A stretch of 18,222 bases of DNA. It comes from Chrysochromulina tobinii. Lineage: Eukaryota; Haptophyta; Prymnesiales; Chrysochromulinaceae. This document shows, piece after piece, positions 7,233 through 14,898 of the stretch. Positions within the stretch are counted from its first letter, which is position 1, and each line of letters opens with the position of its first letter. The stretch lies in contig JWZX01001463.1 of NCBI GenBank assembly GCA_001275005.1, positions 1 to 18,222 of the forward strand. The letters are read 5' to 3'. The notes beneath the pieces were generated by a model. That model was not told where the DNA came from. It saw only the letters and a program-made list of their open reading frames with translations, and did no database searches. The position numbers were made by a program, and so were the translations under genes.

Positions 7233-10200
7233 TCACCGCGCGGCGGCGGCTGGGACTGGCTGCTGCTGCTGCGGCTGCGTGTTCTGCGCGACGAGCGACG
7301 ACTGCACTTGCCGGCCAGAGATAACAACCAGAGTGAAGACGCCTTGCCCTTTTCGTAGCATCTCGACCACCTGGAAATTGGACAGCCCGGAGACGCCGTT
7401 GACGCTCAGCACTATGTCACCCGGCACGAGCCCCGCCATCTCAGCCATCGAGCCCGGGTCAACCTTCTTGATGATAGGCTGCACAGACGAGCCCTCGACG
7501 TTGAAGAAGCTCTTGTCGAAGGCATCGTCGAGCCGATGAAAGACGGCGCCGATCTTGGTCTCCTCGCTCTCCTTGACCAGCTTGACCTCGCGCAGCGCGG
7601 GCATCGCAGCCCTGGGCTTCTGGCGCGCCAGCTGACTAGACGACTGGCCCGCGATGGCTTGGTCTACTGCCGCCTGCGCCGCCGCCTGCGCCGCCTTCTT
7701 CTTCTTGGCTTTGCTTTGCCCAAAGAGCTGCTCCTTCTTGCTCTTGGTGCCTGAGGCGGGCACGTTGGCCGCTCGTAGCCGCGCGATGCGCAGCTTGATT
7801 GACGGGTTCGGGCTGACCACCTCCACAAACTTGCGGAAGTTGAGCAGCTCGCCGTCGACGGCGATGATCTTGTCACCTACCTGCAACTTGGATGCGACCG
7901 GCCCGTTCGGGTCCACCTCGACGACCGTGTTCATCTGGTCGATGCCGAAGCCGAGCCGGTTGCTCGACGCCTCGCGCGTGATCACCACGTCGAGCTCCTC
8001 GATGCGGCGTGGCGCCGAGCCGGGGTCGAGCTCGATGCGCTTCGAGCGCACGCGGCGCGGGCTCGTCGGCTGGGTCGAGACGCGCGTGTACCGCACCACG
8101 AGCTGGTGCATCTTGCGCGGAACGATCACATCCTTCAGCATGCGTCCCTGCAGCGGGATGCCGTCCACCTGCACAATCTGGTCGCCGTAGCGCAGGTCGC
8201 CTTGCGCGGCGACCGAGCCGCCTGGCTCCACCTCGACAATGATGTTGTCGAGCGTCAGCCCGATGCCAAGGCCGTCCTGCTGTCGCAAAAGGTCGACGGT
8301 CAGCTGGAACATCTCCTCCGTCGGCCCTGGCGGCTTCTTGCTGCCGCCTAAGCCTAACAATCCAAACATGCTCTTCTTCTTCTTCGGCGTAGTATCGGGG
8401 CTCGACTCCGGCGCCGCCTCTGGCGCCGCCTCCGGCGGCGGACTGATCGGCAACGCCGTTGCGGCCGCCATCTGCTGGTTCTTGCCCTTATTGGACTGGT
8501 ACATTGCGTCGTACTGCGCCTTCATCTGCATATAAAACTGCTGGTAGTGGTGATCGAGCGGGTGCTGGTTGAGTGACATGCCCGTGGTTGGGTGGTAGTA
8601 GTAGACGCCCCCCTTGGGGTCAAGCCGCTGCTCCCAGCCCTGTGGCTCGGGCGCCTGCAGCGCCTCATCGGCGATCCAGAGCAAGTGCGCATCCTCCTTG
8701 ATGTCCATTCCCAGGTACTCCGCGTACTCGAGCACATCCGAGACAGCGCACTTGAAGTCGTACTGCGCCCACACGTCTTCGCTCGAAGGCTCTTGCCCGG
8801 TCTTCCAGCCGATGTCGGAGACCACAGCCACATTCATCATATCGCTGTCGGCCACCGTGCCGTCGGCCACGTCCTGCTGGAAGTTCTGCAGCTTGCCCGC
8901 GAAGGTGTCGCCCGACATCGCGATCAACCCAACGTCGCTCTCGAGCGACGATCTGCGCTCCTCGAGCGTCACGTTCTCAAGCGACGCCGTGCGTGCCGCC
9001 GAGGGCGCGCTCACGGGCGCGCTCGGGGCGGCAGCTGCAGCAGCGGCAGCAGCGGCGGCCTCTTCGTCAGCCTTCTTCTTCTCGGCCTCCTCACGCTTCT
9101 TCTTGGCCGTCTTGCGCTCAAAGGAGAGCTGGCGCGCACGCCGGAAACGCTCCTGCTTCTCCTTCTCCTCCGCCTCCTTGGCCTTGGCCTCAGCCTCTGC
9201 CCTCTTGCGCTCCTCCTCCTCGCGCAGCTTGCGCTCCTCCTCCTCCTTGCGCAAGCGCTCCTCCTCCTCACGTCGCTTACGCTCCTCCTCTATTTGTTTC
9301 TTCCGCAAAGCCTCCTGTTTCAGCTTCTGCAACTTGCCCTTGGCAATGTACGAGCGCGCAAGCAGCTGCATCGACGTGCACTTCAGCGCGAGGAATTCCA
9401 TGCGTTTGGACTCGAGCAGGTCGAGCACACCCACCCCGAGGAACACCTTCGTCTTACCTAGCCGATACTTGACGTCGGGCACCTTGGCCTTCTCGAGCAT
9501 CGACGTTACCGCCGGCTTCGCGCGCTCCTGCACGCCGGCGACAGCACGCTTCAGCTCCTGCTCATCGCTCGGAGAGATGCTTCCTTTGTCCGCCTTCATG
9601 CGCAGCTCTGCGAGCCGCTGCCGCTGCGCCTCGCTGCCAAAGCACCGAACGAGCGCATCCTTGTCGACGATGAGCGCGAAGCGGCCGACGAGCTCGTCAA
9701 AGAGCAGGTGGTCGGGGAAGCCCTGGCGCGTCGCGCGAACGGCTTGCACCACGCCAGAAGTGTACAGCTGACGTTTCATCACGTCGTCGACGAACAAGTT
9801 GGGCTGCTTCTTCTCGTTCGGCTTGACGCAGCGGATGAAGTGAGTCTTCGTCTGCTTGAGCGTCGAGACGAGATCGTTGAGGCTCTTGCGGAATGAGTCG
9901 ATGACGCCCGTGAACTTGGCTGACTTGAAGATCATCTTGCCGCCCGGTCCGGGCTTATCGGCAAAGAGACCCGCGACGAATTCATCATCCGAGTACTGCA
10001 TGAGGACCTTTACGTCCTGGCTGAGCGGGTCCTTGTTCTTCTCGAGGAAGCCGATCGCATCGTACGTCACCTTGCCGGGATAGTGGATGACAGTGAAGGA
10101 CGTCTTGGACTCCTTGACGTTGCCATCGAAGTTGGGGTGAGGCTTCTTGACGTTGCCATGCGCCTGCTTGATCTTGAGAAGCCAGCCCTCGTCCGAGCCG

Positions 10201-11744
10201 TTGGGGAAGAAGCACTCCTCGGAGAGAAGGGTGAGGAGCCCCGACGGCGAGTCCTCGACGAGCTTCACGACCTCCGTGTTGTCTTCGAAGGTGATGTCGC
10301 GCACGTCGATGCCCTCCCGCTTGTACTCAGCGATGACGGACTCGAACACAGTTTCGGTGAACATGCGCTGCAGCTTCTCGTTGGCGAAGTTGATGCAGAG
10401 CTGCTCAAGCGAGTTGCGCGGAAAGCATTCGAAGCCAAAGATGTCGACAGCGCCGATGAAGTAGCGGCTCTCTCCGCCGAAAATGAGGGACTCGTTGATG
10501 CGCTCGACGAGCCTATCGAAGACGCGCGAGTACAGCGCTTTGGCAAGCGCGTCCTTCGACGACTGCGAATAGCGGGTCGTGTTCGGCTTCGCGATCCAAT
10601 CGAGCCCGGCCTTGATGTTCAGCGTGCAAATGGCCTTGGTCAGCTGGTCGGTTACGCAGCCAAGCAGCTTCGCCGCGTGTGCTATGGCGCCGCCGTCGAC
10701 AAAGATGGCATCGTCGTCACCGGTGCCTTTGAACTTGGCGTTGCCCAGATGGAGGATCGCCGCAATCACCTTCCACACGCCATCCGTGTGCTGCGTGACC
10801 GTCGGGATCGTATTCATCGCCGCCTGCAGCTGGTCCCATGTGCTTGGGAACTGGTCCCACTCGACGCGCCGCTTGTCGCGCACGTTGAGATACGCAAACG
10901 TCTCCCACGAGTCCATGCCGTACTCGCGCCGCTTCGCCTCAGGCAGGTTCGCCGCCACCAAATACATGACGTGATAGTTCTGTTCGTCAGGTAGCTGAGA
11001 GGTGATGCGCGACTTCTCGAGCAGGTACGTGTCCATCTTGGCGCCCTGCATGCGGCCGCTCACTGAGAACTGCAGCGTGAGGAACTTGCCAAATCGCGAC
11101 GAGTTGTTGTTCCACACGGTGCGTGCGTTGCCAAAGTTCTCCATGATCGGGTTGGTCTGCAGCACACGCTCGTGCAGGTCGCCGCCGCCCGACGACGAGA
11201 CAGCAGCCAGATACATGAGCAGGATCTTGGCCGTCTCCGTCTTGCCCGCGCCCGACTCGCCCGAGATGATCACCGACTGTGCATACGAGATTCCAGGGTC
11301 GGGCAAGGTGCGTGAGAATTGTGGTGGTATCTCCCCACCCCTCCGTGTTCAGTGTGGCGTCTCTCAGGCTGGCAGCGCATGCGCGGCTGCTGAGAGCAGG
11401 CGCACCTGGCTCTGCATGTCCTGCATCATACCCAGGTGCGCGGAGGAAGCCACGGCAAACACATGGGGTGGCAGCTCTATCTGCGGCTGGAGCGAGTGCT
11501 TGTACAGCTCGAGAACCTCTGGCGTGTACAGGGGTAAAGCCCGGTACGGGTTGACAGCCAGGAGCAGGCGGCCAGAGCGCGTGTAAATGTGGCCTGACTC
11601 GTAGCGGTCGCGCGTGTTGGCGAGGATGGCAGCATCTTCCACAGATTTGAGCGAGGTGAGCTCCGAGGCGCCCGGCCCCGCTGTAATTGGTGATGGCTTT
11701 TCGAGTCGCGGTGTATTCGGCTCTGTCGAGCCCTCTGTCGCCAT
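7233..11744 (-). CDS. Unconventional myosin: motor, IQ, charged helix, CEP164-type WW, three PDZ
   Basis: Two exons, 11744-11406 and 11276-7233, encode 1460 residues. The ATG follows an in-frame stop at 11760-11762. The N-terminus is short, with no SH3-like domain. Motor domain about 27-738: purine loop NPYR (65-68), P-loop GESGAGKT (119-126), switch I NNNSSRFGKF (169-178), switch II DIFGFE (391-396), actin-site HFIRCVKPNE (592-601). The two reactive-thiol cysteines of muscle myosin (SH1/SH2) are replaced. One IQ motif lies at 749-759. A Glu/Arg/Lys-rich helix (about 767-853) may be a single alpha-helix lever or a coiled coil, and is followed by 11 Ala. Residues 941-1033 match the CEP164 helix-plus-WW module. 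PDZ domains lie at about 1102-1178, 1207-1281 and 1341-1435, then a Gln/Ala tail. The motor looks active. Cargo is presumably chosen by the WW and PDZ modules. I cannot assign a myosin class. Confidence 0.95.
11277..11405 (-). other. Myosin intron 1, GT-AG, 129 bp, phase 0
   Basis: On the minus strand the exon ends ATGCAGAGCCAG and the intron starts GTGCGC. The intron ends TATGCACAG, before TCGGTGATCATC. Joining the exons gives MMQDMQSQ-SVIISGESGAGKT, exactly the continuity expected just before the myosin P-loop. Retention would introduce an in-frame stop after about 13 codons. The splice is predicted from protein continuity, not from transcript data. Confidence 0.9.
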
Positions 11745-12004
11745 ATGTCGGCGCTCCTCTCAGGCGCTGGCAGCACACCTGGCCGGCCGAGAGAAAACGA
11801 TGCAGGCCCGCGTCTGCTGCGCCGGCAGAGGATCACTTCGTCGGGCAGGTTGAGCGCAGTTCACACGAAGAAATGGAGTCCGAAAAGGCGGACTGAGTCC
11901 GTGATGACCGTTCATGTTGAGGTCTTATCCCAAGTCCTTGTACGGAATCAGCTTGTGGATCCCTGTCGGGGGAAAAAAGACAAAAAAAGCACGAATTGTC
12001 ATCC
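11745..12004. promoter_or_regulatory. Divergent intergenic region (putative bidirectional promoter)
   Basis: 260 bp separate the myosin ATG (minus) from the ATG at 12005 (plus). Both 5' UTRs and promoters must fit here or extend into the neighbouring genes. I see no canonical TATA box. An inverted repeat, AGTCCG-6 bp-CGGACT, lies near 11878-11895, and an A-rich stretch (about 11971-11989) precedes the plus-strand start. The regulatory role is inferred from position only. Confidence 0.45.
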
Positions 12005-13531
12005 ATGCTGGCGGTTGACACGAAGCAGGGAGCCCTCGACGTCATCTGCGCGGCCGAGGACGCCCGCCGCTTCCGCAAGCAGCAGCTGAAGACAGCGTGC
12101 AGCCGCGACGACCGCATTGCCGCGCTGCTCGGCGAGCTGCAGCTGGGTTCAGCTGCCTCCGAGGACGGAGACGACGAGCCAGAGGCTCAAGCAGGGTCCG
12201 TGCTCTCAGACGCCGAGCGTAGCCGCGTGCCAACGGCCGAGGCCTCCGTCATCGAATCTCTCCATAGCTCGCTCGACGTTTTCCTGTACGCCGAGCGCAT
12301 GGCCCAGTCTGCGGAGGTGGACGCCTCTCGTGTTGGCGCATTCGTGGCACACGCAGAGTCGCAACTGCCTTCGCGACGCGGCGCGCGCGCAGCAGCGGCC
12401 GCGCCCGTCCCGGTGGCCGCACCGGCCACTGGCGGCGCGCGCAACCCGCCGGCGACGCACGCAGATGAGGCTCCGCCGCAGATGCAACAGCTGAAGAGGC
12501 GTGCTCCGCTGGAGCCATCAGGGCGGGCAGCCGTGCCGCCACCTGCCGCGGCAGCCGCCCCGCTGGCACCTCTGCCGGCAGCGCCCGCTGCGCTGCCGCA
12601 GTCGAGCACGCGCACCGCCGCCGTTGCCGCACGGCCTGCACGGCCGGCGCGGGAGCCGGCCTTGGCTGCGCCGCCACGCCCGCCGCCGTGGCCGCTCTCC
12701 AGACTTGACAGCCCGTCAGCAGAGTTGACTGCAGAGGAGCTACGGCTGGAGGCGTCGCTGCACCGGCTGGACAGCGCGCTCGAGGCGAAGCGGCTCAACT
12801 CGGCCGGCTCGGGCCTCTCATCGCGCGGCGGCCTCGGCTCGGGGCGGGCTCGCGCTGTGTCCGCTCCTGCCTGGCCGGCGACGGCGGCGTGCGGCAACGC
12901 GTGCGGCAACGCGTGCGGCAGCGCGTGCGGCAACGCGTGCGGCAGCGCGTGCGGCAACGTCGGTTCGCGACTCGCTGGCCGGCTGCGCATGGTGACAGCT
13001 GCCGCGGCGGCAGCGTGCGCAGGCATGGACACCGTGCCGTGCAAGGCGCACGGCCTCGTGCCTTGCAAGCTGTGTTCTGCCGCCGCCCTCCGCCCGCCAC
13101 GGCCGCAGTCTGGTCCGTCGCGTCGTGCCGTCGCGCCGCAACCACCGACGCCATCATTCGTGCAGCCTCCACCGTCCCGTCGAGTCCGCAGCGCTGGCGC
13201 GACGAGCTACACTGCGCTCCGCGTGGCGCGCGAGGTTCATGCCGTCCGGAGCGGTGCCATGCGGCCCCAGCTAAGCGAGCAATCTCCGCGCCGTGGCGAG
13301 CACTCTCCGCCGCCCGCACCTACCGATCACGCTGCGCATTCGGCGCCGTCCCCGCCGGAGCAACAGCAAGCGCTGCCGCCGGTGCCTCCGCAATCGGCCC
13401 AGGACTACAGCCACGCTTACATGCAGGCCTGCATGCAACAGCAGCAGTGGGCGGCGTACCATTACCAGCAGCAATGGCAGCAGTATCTCCATGATCCTCA
13501 AAAGCTGTACAGGCAACAGGAATCCCCTTAA
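12005..13531 (+). CDS. Ala/Pro/Gln-rich low-complexity protein with Cys-rich motifs, unknown function
   Basis: 508 residues from the ATG at 12005, a weak context (T at -3). I do not recognise the family. The first 120 residues look ordinary, charged and helical. After that come long Ala/Pro-rich stretches (about 130-290), six Ala-Cys-Gly-Asn/Ser tetrapeptides (295-318), a CxxH-x4-CxxC arrangement (Cys346, His349, Cys354, Cys357) that could bind zinc, basic Pro-rich sequence, and a Gln/Tyr-rich tail (about 460-508). The overall impression is a largely disordered scaffold or regulatory protein. Codon-position GC bias and a single uninterrupted frame support coding. A long frame on the opposite strand (about 12187-13068) is the usual GC-rich shadow. 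The gene diverges from the myosin gene and might share its promoter, but no functional link is visible. Confidence 0.65.
   Translation: MLAVDTKQGALDVICAAEDARRFRKQQLKTACSRDDRIAALLGELQLGSAASEDGDDEPEAQAGSVLSDAERSRVPTAEASVIESLHSSLDVFLYAERMAQSAEVDASRVGAFVAHAESQLPSRRGARAAAAAPVPVAAPATGGARNPPATHADEAPPQMQQLKRRAPLEPSGRAAVPPPAAAAAPLAPLPAAPAALPQSSTRTAAVAARPARPAREPALAAPPRPPPWPLSRLDSPSAELTAEELRLEASLHRLDSALEAKRLNSAGSGLSSRGGLGSGRARAVSAPAWPATAACGNACGNACGSACGNACGSACGNVGSRLAGRLRMVTAAAAAACAGMDTVPCKAHGLVPCKLCSAAALRPPRPQSGPSRRAVAPQPPTPSFVQPPPSRRVRSAGATSYTALRVAREVHAVRSGAMRPQLSEQSPRRGEHSPPPAPTDHAAHSAPSPPEQQQALPPVPPQSAQDYSHAYMQACMQQQQWAAYHYQQQWQQYLHDPQKLYRQQESP
12887..12958 (+). repeat. Six 12-bp units coding for Ala-Cys-Gly-(Asn/Ser)
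   Basis: GCGTGCGGCAAC alternates with GCGTGCGGCAGC in the order N, N, S, N, S, N. The last unit ends in AAC before GTCGGT. The 12-bp period keeps frame and inserts six evenly spaced cysteines into the low-complexity protein. Near-identity of the units suggests recent slippage expansion, so copy number may vary between strains. Confidence 0.92.
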
Positions 13532-13718
13532 TACAATTATAGCTGAATCAATACTAATGTTCTGTATAACGCCTCCCGGGTTCCATTCGGGATAATAGTG
13601 TGCCCCCGGGGCGGATATGTTTAATGTTAGCGGATTTGAGGGACCCATCCCGCCCGGACCCCGCTGAAACGTTCCCATCCTTCCCTATTTGACAAGTTCA
13701 GAGAAAAAGAAGGAAAAA

Positions 13719-14777
13719 ATGGCCTTTCGGATGCCTCCAGGCCATATGGCGGCGGCAGGGTCGGCGCCAATACTGACAGCCGCGGCACCGGATCGTTATC
13801 CCGAACATCTTTACGGCTGCGCCGGGTATGATGGGAGGGAGCCAGAGCAAAGAGATGATAGTTGGATGCTTCGCAGGGGTGCCAGACGCCACATTCGTGA
13901 GCACCGACCCATATATAAGCCGGTTTTGCTTCGGCTACTCGTGCCGAAGTCGCTTGGGATTGAGGCGCACACTGCGGCTCGCAAATCTGAAACTGATGCA
14001 ATCAACATATGGGAACCCACCTCAGATCAGCCCGCTGTTGTACATTCCGCCGCAGCCCCAAACGTCGTCGCAGATCCCGCCGCAGATGCACCTGAGCACA
14101 CCACGGCTAATGCTGCAGAGCCATCCTCCGCTGAGCCTGTGGTCGCCAATGGATCCTTTGGGCTCGCTGCCGCTGACGGAGCAGCCCTCTTGCGCTGTCG
14201 GCTGCGCCATTTGCTCGCCGAGGCGGGCGCATCAATTACAGTTCCACTGCCGCGGCGTGAGCGGCTCGCGCTTCTCGGCGCATTGTGCTCAACAGTCGAG
14301 GAGCTGCCGGAACCTGAGCTTGGGCAGCGGCTTGTGACGCTCGCACGTCACGAGATAGATATGTTGAGGGCGGAACGCCACGAGCGCGCCATGCTCGGCG
14401 TTCGCAACCGCATCTGGCTGCTGCTCGCCGAGGTGGTCCGAGCTGTTGCGGACGGCGACAGAGCCACCATGATGGAGCTGAGACGAGCGGCTCGGCACGA
14501 GCTTCGGCGAGGGGCACCCACCTCGGCGGTGGCCACGCTGCTTCGGATGGTCGACGACAAGGGCGCTCGCCTAGACACTGTTGCACCGTCCCTGCAAACT
14601 GGGCGGCGATGCCCAAAAGATGCGTGGGGGCGCATGCCCGACATTTGTGACACCTTACCCAGCCAAGCGCAGCTGTGCAGCATGTCCGTAAATTTTGACG
14701 GCGTCCGGTGGCAATCCGCTGGGCTGCCTCTCCGCCGCCAAAGCAGCGGACTGCTTGGCAGTTACGGTCCGAACTGA
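13719..14777 (+). CDS. Hypothetical helical protein, 5' end uncertain
   Basis: 352 residues if read from the ATG at 13719, which has A at -3 and G at +4. I recognise no family. Residues 1-100 are basic and irregular, and 105-150 are an Ala/Pro/Glu-rich linker. About 155-285 form a convincing amphipathic-helix region rich in Arg, Glu and Leu (RCRLRHLLAEAG, RLALLGALCSTVEEL, VRNRIWLLLAEVVRAV, MMELRRAARHELRR). The C-terminus is polar, with Cys298, Cys310 and Cys320. A textbook TATATAAG sits inside the frame at 13912, and composition is less GC-biased before about 14000. The true gene may therefore start further downstream, or the N-terminal part may lie on another exon. The stop is 121 bp before the protease ATG on the same strand. 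Coding is likely for the helical part; the function is unknown. Confidence 0.55.
   Translation: MAFRMPPGHMAAAGSAPILTAAAPDRYPEHLYGCAGYDGREPEQRDDSWMLRRGARRHIREHRPIYKPVLLRLLVPKSLGIEAHTAARKSETDAINIWEPTSDQPAVVHSAAAPNVVADPAADAPEHTTANAAEPSSAEPVVANGSFGLAAADGAALLRCRLRHLLAEAGASITVPLPRRERLALLGALCSTVEELPEPELGQRLVTLARHEIDMLRAERHERAMLGVRNRIWLLLAEVVRAVADGDRATMMELRRAARHELRRGAPTSAVATLLRMVDDKGARLDTVAPSLQTGRRCPKDAWGRMPDICDTLPSQAQLCSMSVNFDGVRWQSAGLPLRRQSSGLLGSYGPN
13912..13919 (+). promoter_or_regulatory. TATA-box-like TATATAAG
   Basis: A perfect TATATAAG in otherwise GC-rich DNA, oriented for plus-strand transcription. A start site about 25-35 bp downstream would fall near 13945-13955. It lies within the called coding frame of the helical protein, so either that gene begins later than called or the match is fortuitous. 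Confidence 0.35.
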
Positions 14778-14790
14778 GTATAGAGGCTGT

Positions 14791-14807
14791 CAAGTCAAGT
14801 CAAGTCA
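14791..14807. repeat. CAAGT pentamer array
   Basis: CAAGTCAAGTCAAGTCA lies in the 121-bp gap between the helical protein and the protease. It is the complement of the GACTT array at 1736-1750 and shares the motif at 1483-1500. Confidence 0.85.
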
Positions 14808-14898
14808 TGGCCAAGTACATGAAGAGTTTCTGACTCTTGACTACCAGGTATCGGATATCTTGACTTTTCTCGGAATTCACGAGGAGACAAAAGAGTGA

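Noticed and set aside
8614-9771. Long plus-strand open frame (Ser/Ala/Leu-rich) opposite the myosin tail
   Set aside because: It is the antisense of the Glu/Lys/Arg-rich helix and IQ region. GAG/AAG/CGC codons read backwards give Leu/Ser-rich sequence without stops. No domain is visible.
10083-10994. Plus-strand 303-residue open frame opposite the myosin motor
   Set aside because: It overlaps sequence that clearly encodes conserved motor motifs on the minus strand. GC-rich codon bias explains the open antisense frame.
11364-11744. Separate small gene upstream of the myosin
   Set aside because: Its first 113 residues are the myosin N-terminus. The remaining codons are the start of the intron read through to a stop.
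12187-13068. Minus-strand 293-residue frame with a repeated His-Ala-Leu-Pro
   Set aside because: It is the antisense of the Ala-Cys-Gly-Asn/Ser repeat and Ala/Pro stretches. The plus-strand frame is longer, and the open antisense frame follows from GC-rich codon bias.
13828-14337. Alternative frame of 169 residues overlapping the helical protein
   Set aside because: Its Pro/Ser/Gln-rich translation looks like a shifted reading of the Ala/Glu/Arg-rich frame. The TATA box upstream keeps it as a weak alternative only.
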